A DNA stretch of 64,000 nucleotides from Pseudomonas nitroreducens (GTDB lineage Bacteria > Pseudomonadota > Gammaproteobacteria > Pseudomonadales > Pseudomonadaceae): contig NZ_JACHLI010000013.1 of NCBI RefSeq assembly GCF_014204515.1, forward strand, positions 62,001 to 126,000. The letters run 5' to 3'. A program made the position numbers and the translations under genes. Under the pieces are notes generated by a model, which was given only the letters and a program-made list of their open reading frames with translations, did not search any database and was not told the DNA's origin. Every line of letters starts with the position of its first letter. Position 1 is the first letter of the stretch. Below, in pieces: positions 9,121 to 17,382 of this stretch.

Positions 9121-9405
9121 TTACCAGCGTACCGGTGGCAAGCGACGGGTGTGAAAGATGCGCAGGACCTGCAGGCGCCCACTACGGATGCGGTAGGGAA
9201 TCAGGTAGGGATGGCTGTTCATCACCCATTCGCGAGTGCCGGGAATCCGGCCTTCCCGGCCGGCGGCGGGGTTGCCGGCCAGCAGTTCGATATCCGCCAG
9301 CACGGCGCTGACGAAGGTTCGCGCAGCGGCAGGGTTGTCCTGGGCGATGTAGCTGGCTTCGCTGTCGAGGTTGCGCAGCGCGGTGCGCAGCCACTCAATC
9401 CGCAT
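9121..9405 (-). CDS. ParE/RelE-superfamily toxin
   Basis: Predicted toxin of 94 residues. It shows the ParE/RelE layout: an N-terminal helix pair (IEWLRTALRNLDSEASYIAQ and PAAARTFVSAVLADIELLAG), the conserved GREGRIPGTREWVMN segment, and C-terminal strands (YLIPYRIRSGRLQVLRIFHT). ParE toxins act on DNA gyrase and RelE toxins cut mRNA; the residues visible do not settle which applies. Its start overlaps the end of the antitoxin gene by 11 bp, so translation is probably coupled. Confidence 0.9.
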   Translation of the reverse strand: MRIEWLRTALRNLDSEASYIAQDNPAAARTFVSAVLADIELLAGNPAAGREGRIPGTREWVMNSHPYLIPYRIRSGRLQVLRIFHTRRLPPVRW

Positions 9406-9634
9406 CGCGCGCCCACTTGTTGAGAATGGCCTTCACCTCGGCGTCGCTGGCGAAGTCGCCGGCATCGGCCTCGGCGATGGCCTGCTGGATTTCGCCAATC
9501 TGCCAGGACTCGCGCATCAGGTACTCCTCCAGCGCCTGGGCGGCGAGGAAGTTCTTGCTGCGGCCGGTGGCCTCGGCCAGCTTGGCGAGCGTTTCGGACT
9601 GGTCGTCCGACAGGCGCAAAGACATGACGGGCAT
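9395..9634 (-). CDS. Ribbon-helix-helix (CopG/ParD-like) antitoxin
   Basis: Small antitoxin of 79 residues. The N-terminal ribbon-helix-helix DNA-binding domain is PVMSLRLSDDQSETLAKLAE followed by TGRSKNFLAAQALEEYL; the C-terminal part (AIAEADAGDFASDAEVKAIL) should wrap the toxin. I chose ATG 9634 because it follows GAGGTG at good spacing and begins the beta-strand; ATGs at 9646 and 9625 are alternatives. The gene precedes the toxin, as usual, and faces a repeated operator upstream. Confidence 0.88.
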   Translation of the reverse strand: MPVMSLRLSDDQSETLAKLAEATGRSKNFLAAQALEEYLMRESWQIGEIQQAIAEADAGDFASDAEVKAILNKWARDAD

Positions 9635-9647
9635 GGAGCACCTCATG

Positions 9648-9702
9648 TGTAGTGGTTTGGAGGTGTAGTGACTTGCACTACAAGATACTACAACCCACTA
9701 CA
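9648..9702 (-). promoter_or_regulatory. Predicted operator of the toxin-antitoxin operon (TGTAGTG repeats)
   Basis: Five copies of TGTAGTG or its inverse CACTACA lie within 55 bp just upstream of the antitoxin: 9648-9654, 9664-9670, 9676-9682, 9686-9692 (TACTACA, one mismatch) and 9696-9702. Copies two and three form a perfect inverted repeat with a 5-base spacer. Ribbon-helix-helix antitoxins bind short repeated half-sites of this kind, so autoregulation is the natural reading. Confidence 0.72.
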
Positions 9703-9752
9703 GTTGCTGCATTCGCCTGTCGGCTGCAGCGCTTTCCGATACTCGTGCCGGC

Positions 9753-11114
9753 TCAATCTGCCGGCACCAGCCCCTCGTCGCGCTCGCGCCGATTGCGCCG
9801 CAGCTGGCGCAGGCGGCGGATCACGTAGTTCAGGTGCAGGTGGAGCTCGTAGAGCTCGTTGTAGTAGGACAGCGGCACCTCGACCTTGGCCAACTCGGCC
9901 TCCAGCTGTTCCAGGCGTTCGATCTCGCTGCTCAGCTCGGCGCTGCCGGTGCGTTCGTCCAGGCGCCGGTCGATCTCGCGCAGGTAGCGGTACCAGCGGT
10001 AGATGCGCGCGCGGATGCGCCAGCGGTACAGCGGGCCGATGGACTTCATCAGCGGGATGAGGATGGCGATGAAGGGAATCAGCAGGATGATGTAGCGGTC
10101 CGCCAGCGAGGCGATGCGGAACGGCAGGAAGCGCTGCAGCAACGGCGGGCCGCTCTTGTAGTAGCGCTCGGCGTCTTCCTGCAGGGCCAGGGTGCGTGGC
10201 TCGGCGGCGGGGAAGGCGGCGGCCGGGTCGAGCAGGGTGCCGCTCTTCATCACTTCCCGCGCTGCTTCGAGGATCAACGGGGTCAGCGCCGGGTGGAAGG
10301 CACCGTTGACCACCAGGGTAGCCACCGGCGAAAGCGTGGCGAGGTCCTGGTCGGGCACGTTCTGCGCCAGGTTCAGCAGGCCCTCGCTGACCTCCACGCG
10401 CTTGAGGAAGGGAATGCGCGCCTCGTAGGCATGGGCGCGGCGAAAACCGGCGAGCTTGAGTTCGCCACTGGCGGCCAACCTCTGGATCAGCGGGTTTTCC
10501 GCCGGACCGACGAAGAAGGCGGCGTCCAGTTCTCCGGCCAGCAGTTCATTGGCCACAGCATTGCCGCCACGCGCCTGCCAGCCGGCGGGCAGCGGCTCGG
10601 TGGGAATCTCGTTGGCTTTGAGGATCGCCTGGGTCACCGCCTCGGTGCCGCTGCCGGCGCCGCCGATGGCCACGCGCAGGGCGAGAAGGTCGGCGAGGCG
10701 GTCGATCTTCGCCTCGCGACGCTGGAACAGCCACAGCGGCTCCTGGAACATCGCGCCGAGGGTTTGCAGGTGGGCGCGCTGCTTGGCGTCGAGCTGCAGC
10801 TCCTGGCCGCTCTGCACCAGCGCCAGGTCCACGCCGCTCTGGCCGTCCAGCAGTTTGCCGAGGTTCTCCTTCGAGCCGGAAGTGCGTACCAGCTGCAGGT
10901 CGAACCCCTGCTTGGCCAGCTCCTCCTTCAAGCGCTGGCCGAACACCGCGTAGCCGCCACCCGGCGCGCCGGTGGCCAGGGTGGCGCTCATCGGCGGCGG
11001 CGGGGCGACGAAATAGAAGACCGCGGCGACCAGCGCCGCCAGCACCGGCACCAGCCAGAGGTTGGCGCGGACCAGGATGGCGAGGTCCTTGAGCATGTTC
11101 AGAAGGCGTTGCAT
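9753..11114 (-). CDS. Membrane-anchored TAXI-family TRAP solute receptor-like protein
   Basis: Protein of 453 residues. After an N-terminal membrane segment (LWLVPVLAALVAAVFYFVAP, residues 19-38) comes a TAXI-type periplasmic binding domain with LATGAPGGGYAVFGQRLKEE, DLALVQSGQELQ and VAIGGAGSGTEAVTQAIL. Unlike classical secreted TAXI receptors it has a second membrane segment near residues 340-360 (YIILLIPFIAILIPLMKSIG). That is followed by a basic, coiled-coil-like tail of about 90 residues. No DctQ/DctM permease genes lie beside it. The binding-domain call is firm; transport, if any, is uncertain and a sensory or scaffold role is possible. Confidence 0.85.
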   Translation of the reverse strand: MQRLLNMLKDLAILVRANLWLVPVLAALVAAVFYFVAPPPPMSATLATGAPGGGYAVFGQRLKEELAKQGFDLQLVRTSGSKENLGKLLDGQSGVDLALVQSGQELQLDAKQRAHLQTLGAMFQEPLWLFQRREAKIDRLADLLALRVAIGGAGSGTEAVTQAILKANEIPTEPLPAGWQARGGNAVANELLAGELDAAFFVGPAENPLIQRLAASGELKLAGFRRAHAYEARIPFLKRVEVSEGLLNLAQNVPDQDLATLSPVATLVVNGAFHPALTPLILEAAREVMKSGTLLDPAAAFPAAEPRTLALQEDAERYYKSGPPLLQRFLPFRIASLADRYIILLIPFIAILIPLMKSIGPLYRWRIRARIYRWYRYLREIDRRLDERTGSAELSSEIERLEQLEAELAKVEVPLSYYNELYELHLHLNYVIRRLRQLRRNRRERDEGLVPAD

Positions 11115-11246
11115 GGGGAGTCCTTGTGACGACGTGCTGTCCTGAAAAGATAGCCAGCCTGCGCGGCGGTGGCCGGCGAATCCGCCCCCGAGAGGCGCAA
11201 ACCGCTATCATCGCAAGCCTCGAAACACGGCTGCGGACTTCACGGC

Positions 11247-12467
11247 ATGCGTATTCTCCACACCTCCGACTGGCACCTGGGCCAGCATTTCATGGGCAAG
11301 AGCCGCGAGGCCGAGCACCAGGCGTTCTGTGCCTGGCTGATCGAGCAGGTGCGCGCGCAGGCGGTGGACGCGGTGATCATCGCCGGCGACGTGTTCGATA
11401 CCGGCGCGCCGCCCAGCTACGCCCGCGAGCAGTACAACCGCTTCATCGTCGAATTGCGCGATACCGGCGCGCGCCTGGTGGTGCTGGGCGGCAACCATGA
11501 TTCGGTGGCGATGCTGGAGGAGTCCCGCGACCTGCTGGCCTGCCTGGATACCCAGGTGATCGCCGCCGTCGGCACCGATCTCGACCGCCAGTTGCTGGTG
11601 TTGCCGCAACGCGACGGCCAGCCCGGCGCGATCCTCTGCGCAATCCCTTTCATCCGCCCGCGCGACGTGCTCACCAGCCAGGCTGGGCAGAGTGCGCAGG
11701 ACAAGCAACTGGCGTTGCAGCAGGCAATCCAGACGCATTATCGCGAGCTGTTCGAGCGCGCCGAGGTCGAGCGTGAAAAGCTCGGCCGGCACCTGCCGAT
11801 CATCGCCACCGGCCACCTCACCACCGTCGGCGCCAGTGCCAGCGAATCGGTGCGGGAAATCTACGTCGGCACCCTGGAAGCCTTTCCCACCAGCGCCTTC
11901 CCGGCGGCGGACTACATCGCCCTCGGCCACATCCACCGGCCGCAGAAGGTCGGCGGCCTGGAGCACATCCGTTACAGCGGCTCGCCCATCGCGCTGAGCT
12001 TCGACGAGGCGACCCAGGGCAAGGAAGTGCTGCTGGTGGACCTGGATGACAACGGCCTGCGCAGCGTCACGGCGCTGCCGGTGCCGCGCTTCCAGCCGTT
12101 GAAGTCGGTGTCCGGCAGCCTCGCCGAGCTGCCCGCCGAACTGGCCCGCGTTGCCTGTGAAGGTAGCGCGGAGCAGCCGGTCTGGCTGGAAGTCATGGTG
12201 CACACCGATGACTACCTGACCGACATCCAGCTGCGCGTGGAGAAGCTCTGCGAGGAGCTGCCGGTGCTCGTCCTGCGTACCCGCCGCGAGCGCGGCACTG
12301 CGCAGGCCGCGCTGTTCAGCGAAGCCAGGGAAACCCTTGATGAACTCAGCCCCGAGGACGTGTTCCGCCAGCGCCTGGATGCCGAGGACCTGGAGGCGCC
12401 GCTGCGCGAACGCCTGACCGGGCTCTACCGCCAGGTCGTCGCTGAGCTTGCGGAGGAACGCCCGTGA
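11247..12467 (+). CDS. sbcD: Exonuclease subunit SbcD
   Basis: Mre11-type nuclease subunit of the SbcCD complex, which cuts hairpins and protein-blocked DNA ends. Phosphoesterase motifs are all present: HTSDWHLGQHFMG at the start, IIAGDVFDTGAPPSYAREQY, LGGNHDSVAML, ATGHLTTVGA and ALGHIHRPQKV. ATG 11247 opens directly on MRILHTSDWH, the family's conserved start; the frame is open further upstream but that part is not conserved. The sbcC GTG overlaps its stop by 4 bp. Length of 406 residues is normal. Confidence 0.97.
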   Translation: MRILHTSDWHLGQHFMGKSREAEHQAFCAWLIEQVRAQAVDAVIIAGDVFDTGAPPSYAREQYNRFIVELRDTGARLVVLGGNHDSVAMLEESRDLLACLDTQVIAAVGTDLDRQLLVLPQRDGQPGAILCAIPFIRPRDVLTSQAGQSAQDKQLALQQAIQTHYRELFERAEVEREKLGRHLPIIATGHLTTVGASASESVREIYVGTLEAFPTSAFPAADYIALGHIHRPQKVGGLEHIRYSGSPIALSFDEATQGKEVLLVDLDDNGLRSVTALPVPRFQPLKSVSGSLAELPAELARVACEGSAEQPVWLEVMVHTDDYLTDIQLRVEKLCEELPVLVLRTRRERGTAQAALFSEARETLDELSPEDVFRQRLDAEDLEAPLRERLTGLYRQVVAELAEERP

Positions 12468-15400
12468 GAATCCTCAGCCTGCGCCTGAAGAACCTCAACT
12501 CGCTGAAGGGCGAATGGAGGATCGACTTCAGCGCCGAACCCTTCGCCGGCAACGGCCTGTTCGCCATCACCGGGCCGACCGGGGCGGGCAAGACCACGCT
12601 GCTCGATGCCATCTGCCTGGCGCTGTACCACCGTACGCCACGCATGAGCGTGCTGTCGCAGAGCGGCAACGAACTGATGACCCGGCACACCGCCGACTGC
12701 CTCGCCGAGGTGGAGTTCGAGGTGAAGGGCCAGCCCTACCGGGCTTTCTGGAGCCAGCGCCGCGCCCGCGACAAGGCCGAGGGTGCGCTGCAGGCGCCGA
12801 AGGTGGAACTGGTGCGCATCGACCGCACCACCGGCGAGGGGCAGATCCTCACCGACAAGATCAACGACAAGCTCAAGCAGACCGAGACGCTCACCGGCCT
12901 GGACTTCGAGCGCTTCACCAAGTCCATGCTGCTGGCCCAGGGTGGTTTCGCGGCCTTCCTCGAAGCCAACGCCAACCAGCGCGCGGAGCTGCTGGAGGAG
13001 CTCACCGGCACGGAAATCTACGGGCTGATTTCCCAACGCGTGTTTGAACGCACCCGTGAAGTACGTGGCGCGCTGGACCAGTTGCGTGCCCGCGCCGATG
13101 GCTTCGAACTGCTCAGCGCCGAACAGCGCGGCGAACTGGAGCAGCAGGGCCGCGATGCCGCCGTGCAGGAAACCGCCATGCAGGCCCAGCATGCAGCCCT
13201 CCAGGCGCAGCGCCGCTGGCGCGAGGACCTGACCCGCGCGCAGCAGCAGGTCGAACAGGCCGGCGTGAAAGAGGCCGGCGCACGCCAGGCGCTGGAGCAG
13301 GCGCAACCCGATCTGCAACGCCTGGCGGACAGCGAGCCTGCCGCCCGCTTGCAGCCGTTGCACCAGGCCTGGCACAGCAGCCACGAGAGCGTCGAACAGG
13401 GCCGCGCCGCGCTGGAGGACAACCGCACACAGCAGGCGACCAGCCGCGAAGAGGTCGCCCAGGCTCTCTGGGCCGCCAGTCAATATGCGCAACAGGCGCA
13501 GGTTGCGCGTGAGGTTGAGTACAAGGCCGTCAGCGAGCAGCGCCAGGAACTGCAGGCGCGTCTCGCCCAGCATCCGCAGCGCGCGAAACTGGGTGAGCTG
13601 CTCGGCGGCTGGCGCGCGCAATTCGCCCAGCGTTCGCGTCTGGCGCAGGCCATCGGTGACTTGCAGCGGCAGGCGCAGTCGGCCGATCAGGCGTTGCAGG
13701 CAGCGACTGCGCAGCGTGAGACGTTGCAGGGCAACGTCGCCTTCATGCAGCAGCAGTTCGACGCTGCCGGCACGCAGGAGAAGCAGCATCAGCAGCAGCT
13801 CGATGCCTTGCTCGGTGGCGCCACCGAAACAGACCTGCGTGAACGGCTGCAACAGGCGCAACTGAGAAGCCGCGGGCTGGACCGCCTGGAGCAACTGGCC
13901 CAGGCCCGTGCTCATGCCGCCGCGCAACTCGCACGCTGCCAGCCTGAGCTGGATGCGCTGCGCCAGAAAAAAGCCCAGCGCGACACGGCCATCGTCGCGC
14001 TGCGCGAGCGCTATCAGGTGACCAAGCAGCAGGTCGCCGACAAGGAAAAACTCCTGCAGCAGGAGCAGCGGATTCACCAGCTGGAGCATCTGCGCGCGCA
14101 GTTGCAGCCCGGCGAGGCCTGCCCGTTGTGCGGCTCGCCGGAGCACCCGGCGGTGGCGGCCTACCAGGCGCTGGATGTGTCCTCTACGCAGAAGGCGCTG
14201 GAGCAGGCGCGCCAGCAGTTGGCCGAGCTGGAAAGCCAGGGCATCGCCCTGCGCGGCGAGCTGGCCGAGCTGGATGCGCAACTGCAGCAGGGGCAGCGTC
14301 AGCTCGACGAGGCCCGGGCCGCGCTGGAGCAGCACCAGCAGGCGTGGCAGCAGCAGTGTGCAGCGCAGGACATTGCGCTCAAGGACGACCAGCAGCTCGG
14401 TGCCGAGCGCGAGCGCCATGAGGCGTCGCTGAGCGCCCTGCAGCAGCAACTGAACGTGCTGGATGAGCAGCGCGTCCAGCTCCAGCAGGCGCAACAGCAA
14501 CGCCAGCGGGCCGAGCGCGATCACGCCGAGGCCGCCCAGCAACTGGCCCTCTTCGACCAGCAGCAGACCCACGAACGCCAGCGCCAGGAAGAGCGCGCGC
14601 AGCAACTCGCCACCCAGCGTGCGGACCTGCAGCAGCAGGATCAGGCACTGGCCAGCGCAGTGGGCGAACTGGGTTACGACTTGCCGGACGACGGCGAGCA
14701 GTGGCTGGCCGAGCGCACGGCTGAGTGGCAGCAGTGGCAGCAGGATCAGCAGCGTAGTCAGGAATTGGCCACGGCCCAGCGCGATGCCGAACAGTCGGCC
14801 CGAGCGGCACAGCAGCTCGCCGCGCAATGGCAGCAACGCTGGCAGACCTCCGGCTTCGAGGCGCGCCAGCCGCTGGCAAGCCACGCTGCGCCGCAGCAGG
14901 CCTTGGCGCACGCCGAGGAGCAGCTGGCTGCCGCCCAGCGTCATGCCGACGCTCTGCAAGGCCGCGAGCAATCGCTGGGGGAGCGGCTGGAGCAGGAGCA
15001 GGCGCGCCTGGCGGAGCGTCTGGCGAGCTGGCAGCAGGCGCTGGCGGCGAGTCCCTTCGCTGACGAGACGAGCTACCTTGCCGCGCTGCTGGACGATGCC
15101 CAGCGCAACGAACTCGGCCAACTGCGCCAGCGCCTGGAAACGGCGATTACCGAAGCCGTCACCCTGTGCGCCGCCGCGACGCAGGACGTCGAGCGCCTGC
15201 AGGCCGAGCCCCACGGCGAACTGCCGGTGGAAGAACTCGACCAGCAGTTGCAGGCACTGGCCACGCAGTTGCGCGAACTCGGCCAGCGCCAGGGCGAGAT
15301 TCGCGCCCAGCTGCAGGGCGACGACAACCGCCGTGCCAGCCAGCAGAGCCTGTTCGCTGAGATCGCCCGGCAGGAGGAGGCACACGACCTCTGGCAGCGC

Positions 15401-15928
15401 CTCAACAGCCTGATCGGCGCCTCCGACGGCGCGCGCTACCGGCGCTTCGCCCAGGGCCTGACCCTCGATCACCTGGTGCACCTCGCCAACCGCCAGCTGC
15501 AGCGCCTGCACGGCCGCTACCAGTTGGCGCGGCGCAGCGACGGCGAGCTGGAACTGGAAGTGGTGGATACCTGGCAGGGCGACACCGCGCGCGACTGCAA
15601 GACGCTGTCCGGCGGCGAGAGCTTCCTGGTCAGCCTGGCGCTGGCGCTGGCGCTGTCCGACCTGGTCAGCCACAAGACCAGCATCGATTCGCTGTTCCTC
15701 GACGAAGGCTTCGGCACCCTCGATGGCGAAACCCTGGAAGTCGCGCTGGATGCCCTCGACAGCCTCAACGCCAGCGGCAAGACCATCGGCGTGATCAGCC
15801 ACGTCGAGGCGCTGAAGGAGCGCATCCCGGTGCAGCTCAAGGTGCACAAGGGCGTCGGCATGGGCTACAGCCAGCTCGACGCCCGCTTCCGTTTCGCCCC
15901 GGAGCGATTCGAGCCGGAGAAAGCCTGA
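12464..15928 (+). CDS. sbcC: Exonuclease subunit SbcC (SMC-like ATPase)
   Basis: Rad50-like ATPase partner of SbcD, 1154 residues. Walker A GPTGAGKTTLLDA is near residue 38, the zinc-hook CPLCGSPEHP lies in the middle near 553, the ABC signature LSGGESFLVSLALALALS is near 1047 and Walker B SLFLDEGFGTLD near 1075. Two long Gln/Ala/Leu-rich coiled coils join these parts. It starts with GTG at 12464 within the sbcD stop. The stop at 15926-15928 overlaps the ATG of an acetyltransferase gene, so three genes are likely co-transcribed. Confidence 0.97.
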   Translation: MRILSLRLKNLNSLKGEWRIDFSAEPFAGNGLFAITGPTGAGKTTLLDAICLALYHRTPRMSVLSQSGNELMTRHTADCLAEVEFEVKGQPYRAFWSQRRARDKAEGALQAPKVELVRIDRTTGEGQILTDKINDKLKQTETLTGLDFERFTKSMLLAQGGFAAFLEANANQRAELLEELTGTEIYGLISQRVFERTREVRGALDQLRARADGFELLSAEQRGELEQQGRDAAVQETAMQAQHAALQAQRRWREDLTRAQQQVEQAGVKEAGARQALEQAQPDLQRLADSEPAARLQPLHQAWHSSHESVEQGRAALEDNRTQQATSREEVAQALWAASQYAQQAQVAREVEYKAVSEQRQELQARLAQHPQRAKLGELLGGWRAQFAQRSRLAQAIGDLQRQAQSADQALQAATAQRETLQGNVAFMQQQFDAAGTQEKQHQQQLDALLGGATETDLRERLQQAQLRSRGLDRLEQLAQARAHAAAQLARCQPELDALRQKKAQRDTAIVALRERYQVTKQQVADKEKLLQQEQRIHQLEHLRAQLQPGEACPLCGSPEHPAVAAYQALDVSSTQKALEQARQQLAELESQGIALRGELAELDAQLQQGQRQLDEARAALEQHQQAWQQQCAAQDIALKDDQQLGAERERHEASLSALQQQLNVLDEQRVQLQQAQQQRQRAERDHAEAAQQLALFDQQQTHERQRQEERAQQLATQRADLQQQDQALASAVGELGYDLPDDGEQWLAERTAEWQQWQQDQQRSQELATAQRDAEQSARAAQQLAAQWQQRWQTSGFEARQPLASHAAPQQALAHAEEQLAAAQRHADALQGREQSLGERLEQEQARLAERLASWQQALAASPFADETSYLAALLDDAQRNELGQLRQRLETAITEAVTLCAAATQDVERLQAEPHGELPVEELDQQLQALATQLRELGQRQGEIRAQLQGDDNRRASQQSLFAEIARQEEAHDLWQRLNSLIGASDGARYRRFAQGLTLDHLVHLANRQLQRLHGRYQLARRSDGELELEVVDTWQGDTARDCKTLSGGESFLVSLALALALSDLVSHKTSIDSLFLDEGFGTLDGETLEVALDALDSLNASGKTIGVISHVEALKERIPVQLKVHKGVGMGYSQLDARFRFAPERFEPEKA

Positions 15929-16383
15929 TGGACAGGTCCGTGCGCCACTGCGACGAGAACGATCTGGCCGACTGGATCGACCTGCGCCTGCAACTCTGGC
16001 CAGGCGATCACGCCGAGGAATTCTTCGACGAGGCGCGCGACATTCTCGCGCAGCCGCAACGCTTGGGCGCCTGGTTGCTCCGCGATGAACAGGGCAGGGC
16101 GCTAGGGTTGGCGGAAGCCTCGGTGCGCAACGATTACGTGAATGGCAGCGAAGGCTCGCCAGTGCTGTTTCTCGAAGGCCTCTACGTGCGCGAAGACGCC
16201 CGTCGGCAAGGAGCGGCAAGGGCTCTGGTGCGCGCGGTGCAGGCCTGGGGGCAGGCGCGCGGTTGTGTGGATTTCGCCTCTGATGCGGCGCTGGACAACC
16301 CCGCCAGCCATGCCCTGCATCGTGCCCTGGGCTTTGTCGAAACCGAGCGTGTCGTCTACTTCAGAAAGCCGCTTCACGATTGA
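15928..16383 (+). CDS. AAC(6')-like aminoglycoside N-acetyltransferase (GNAT)
   Basis: GNAT acetyltransferase of 151 residues. It matches the chromosomal AAC(6')-I pattern rather than generic GNATs: an N-terminal WIDLRLQLWPGDHAEE, AEASVRNDYVNGSEGSPV, FLEGLYVREDARRQGAARAL (acetyl-CoA loop) and FASDAALDNPASHALHRALG followed by FVETERVVYF. From memory this signature is shared by AAC(6')-Ig of Acinetobacter and AAC(6')-Iy of Salmonella. The expected reaction is acetylation of the 6'-amino group of aminoglycosides, although the natural substrate may differ. It overlaps sbcC by one base. Expression level and resistance cannot be judged from sequence. Confidence 0.85.
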   Translation: MDRSVRHCDENDLADWIDLRLQLWPGDHAEEFFDEARDILAQPQRLGAWLLRDEQGRALGLAEASVRNDYVNGSEGSPVLFLEGLYVREDARRQGAARALVRAVQAWGQARGCVDFASDAALDNPASHALHRALGFVETERVVYFRKPLHD

Positions 16384-16521
16384 TCCACATCAGTCGGAAC
16401 GCGAGCGGCAGAGTGCTGTCAACTTGCAATCGACGCAGGGCGATATAGGCTCAAGACCGCGCAACGCAGCCGTATCTGCCCAAGTCGGCATTCACGTGAT
16501 CTTTCGTAGAGGTGATTTGTG

Positions 16522-17244
16522 ATGAAGCAATCCGCATCGGCTCCGAAGAAACCCGCAGCGGCCAAACCCGCCGCGAAGCCGGCTGCAAAAGCGGCCAGCA
16601 AACCGGCAGCCAAACCTGCCGCCGCCAAGCCTTCCACCGCCAAGCCTGCGGCCAGCAAGCCGGCCGCCAAACCGGCAGCAGCCAAGCCCGCTGCGGCAAA
16701 GGCTGCCGCTGCCAAGCCAGCCGCCAAGGCCGTGCCGCGCCGCTCTCCGGCGCTGGCTACGCCGTCGGACCTGAGCAAGAACGCCACCCGCGACCTGTCG
16801 GCAGCACTCAACCGCCTGCTGGCCGACGTGTTCGCCCTGTACCTGAAGACCAAGAACTTCCACTGGCACGTGAGCGGTCCGCACTTCCGCGACTACCACC
16901 TGCTGCTGGACGACCACGCCACCGAAATCTTCGCGATGACCGACGCCATCGCCGAACGCAACCGCAAGATCGGCGGCAACACCATCCGCTCCATCGGCCA
17001 CATTGCGCGCCTGAAGCGCATCCTCGACAACGATGCCGAGTTCGTCCAGCCGCTGGACATGCTCGCCGAGCTGCAGGAGGACAACAAATCGCTGACTTCC
17101 TACATGCGCGAGGTCCATGACCTGTGCGACGAGTACCACGACATCGCCACCGCCAGCCTGATCGAGAACTGGATCGACGAGACCGAGCAGCGGACGTGTT
17201 TCCTCTTCGAGACCAGCCGCCGCGGTGACGTGACCGGGCACTGA
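16522..17244 (+). CDS. Dps-like DNA-protecting ferritin with Lys/Ala/Pro-rich N-terminal tail
   Basis: Miniferritin of 240 residues. Residues 1-75 form a low-complexity basic tail built of KPAA, AAKP and AAAKPA repeats, like eukaryotic H1 or Pseudomonas AlgP tails. Residues 85-240 form a complete Dps domain: LYLKTKNFHWHVSGPHFRDY and HLLLDDHATEIF, with the His, Asp and Glu ligands of the inter-subunit ferroxidase site, then AERNRKIGGNTIRSIGHI. The tail should bind DNA non-specifically while the core stores iron and consumes peroxide. ATG 16522 follows AGAGGT; an in-frame GTG sits one codon earlier. A terminator follows. Confidence 0.93.
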   Translation: MKQSASAPKKPAAAKPAAKPAAKAASKPAAKPAAAKPSTAKPAASKPAAKPAAAKPAAAKAAAAKPAAKAVPRRSPALATPSDLSKNATRDLSAALNRLLADVFALYLKTKNFHWHVSGPHFRDYHLLLDDHATEIFAMTDAIAERNRKIGGNTIRSIGHIARLKRILDNDAEFVQPLDMLAELQEDNKSLTSYMREVHDLCDEYHDIATASLIENWIDETEQRTCFLFETSRRGDVTGH

Positions 17245-17264
17245 GCGAAGTGACAGAAACGAAG

Positions 17265-17287
17265 AAGGCCCCGCGAGGGGCCTTTTT
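17265..17287 (+). terminator. Rho-independent terminator after dps-like gene
   Basis: AAGGCCCC, loop GCGA, GGGGCCTTTTT form a strong stem followed by a T-run, about 20 bp after the stop at 17244. Confidence 0.92.
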
Positions 17288-17300
17288 CATGGCGGCTTTT

Positions 17301-17382
17301 CGTAGGAGCGAGCTTGCTCGCGAACCTGCCCGGCGCCGGCGCGACAGGGAAATCACTTCGCGAGCAAGCTCGCTCCTACAGG
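17301..17382. repeat. REP pair (GAGCTTGCTCGC type)
   Basis: CGTAGGAGCGAGCTTGCTCG starts at 17301 and the inverse copy ends GCTCGCTCCTACAGG at 17382, directly abutting the stop codon of the convergent gene at 17383. The two copies face each other across about 30 bp. Confidence 0.87.

Noticed and set aside
12425..16219. Very long open frame on the minus strand opposite sbcC
   Set aside because: It is the antisense shadow of a Gln/Leu-rich, high-GC coiled-coil gene; its translation is low-complexity and the plus strand has all SbcC motifs.
17301..17382. REP pair considered as terminator for the secreted-protein gene
   Set aside because: It lacks a T-run after the stem; classed as a repeat, although it may protect the 3' end.
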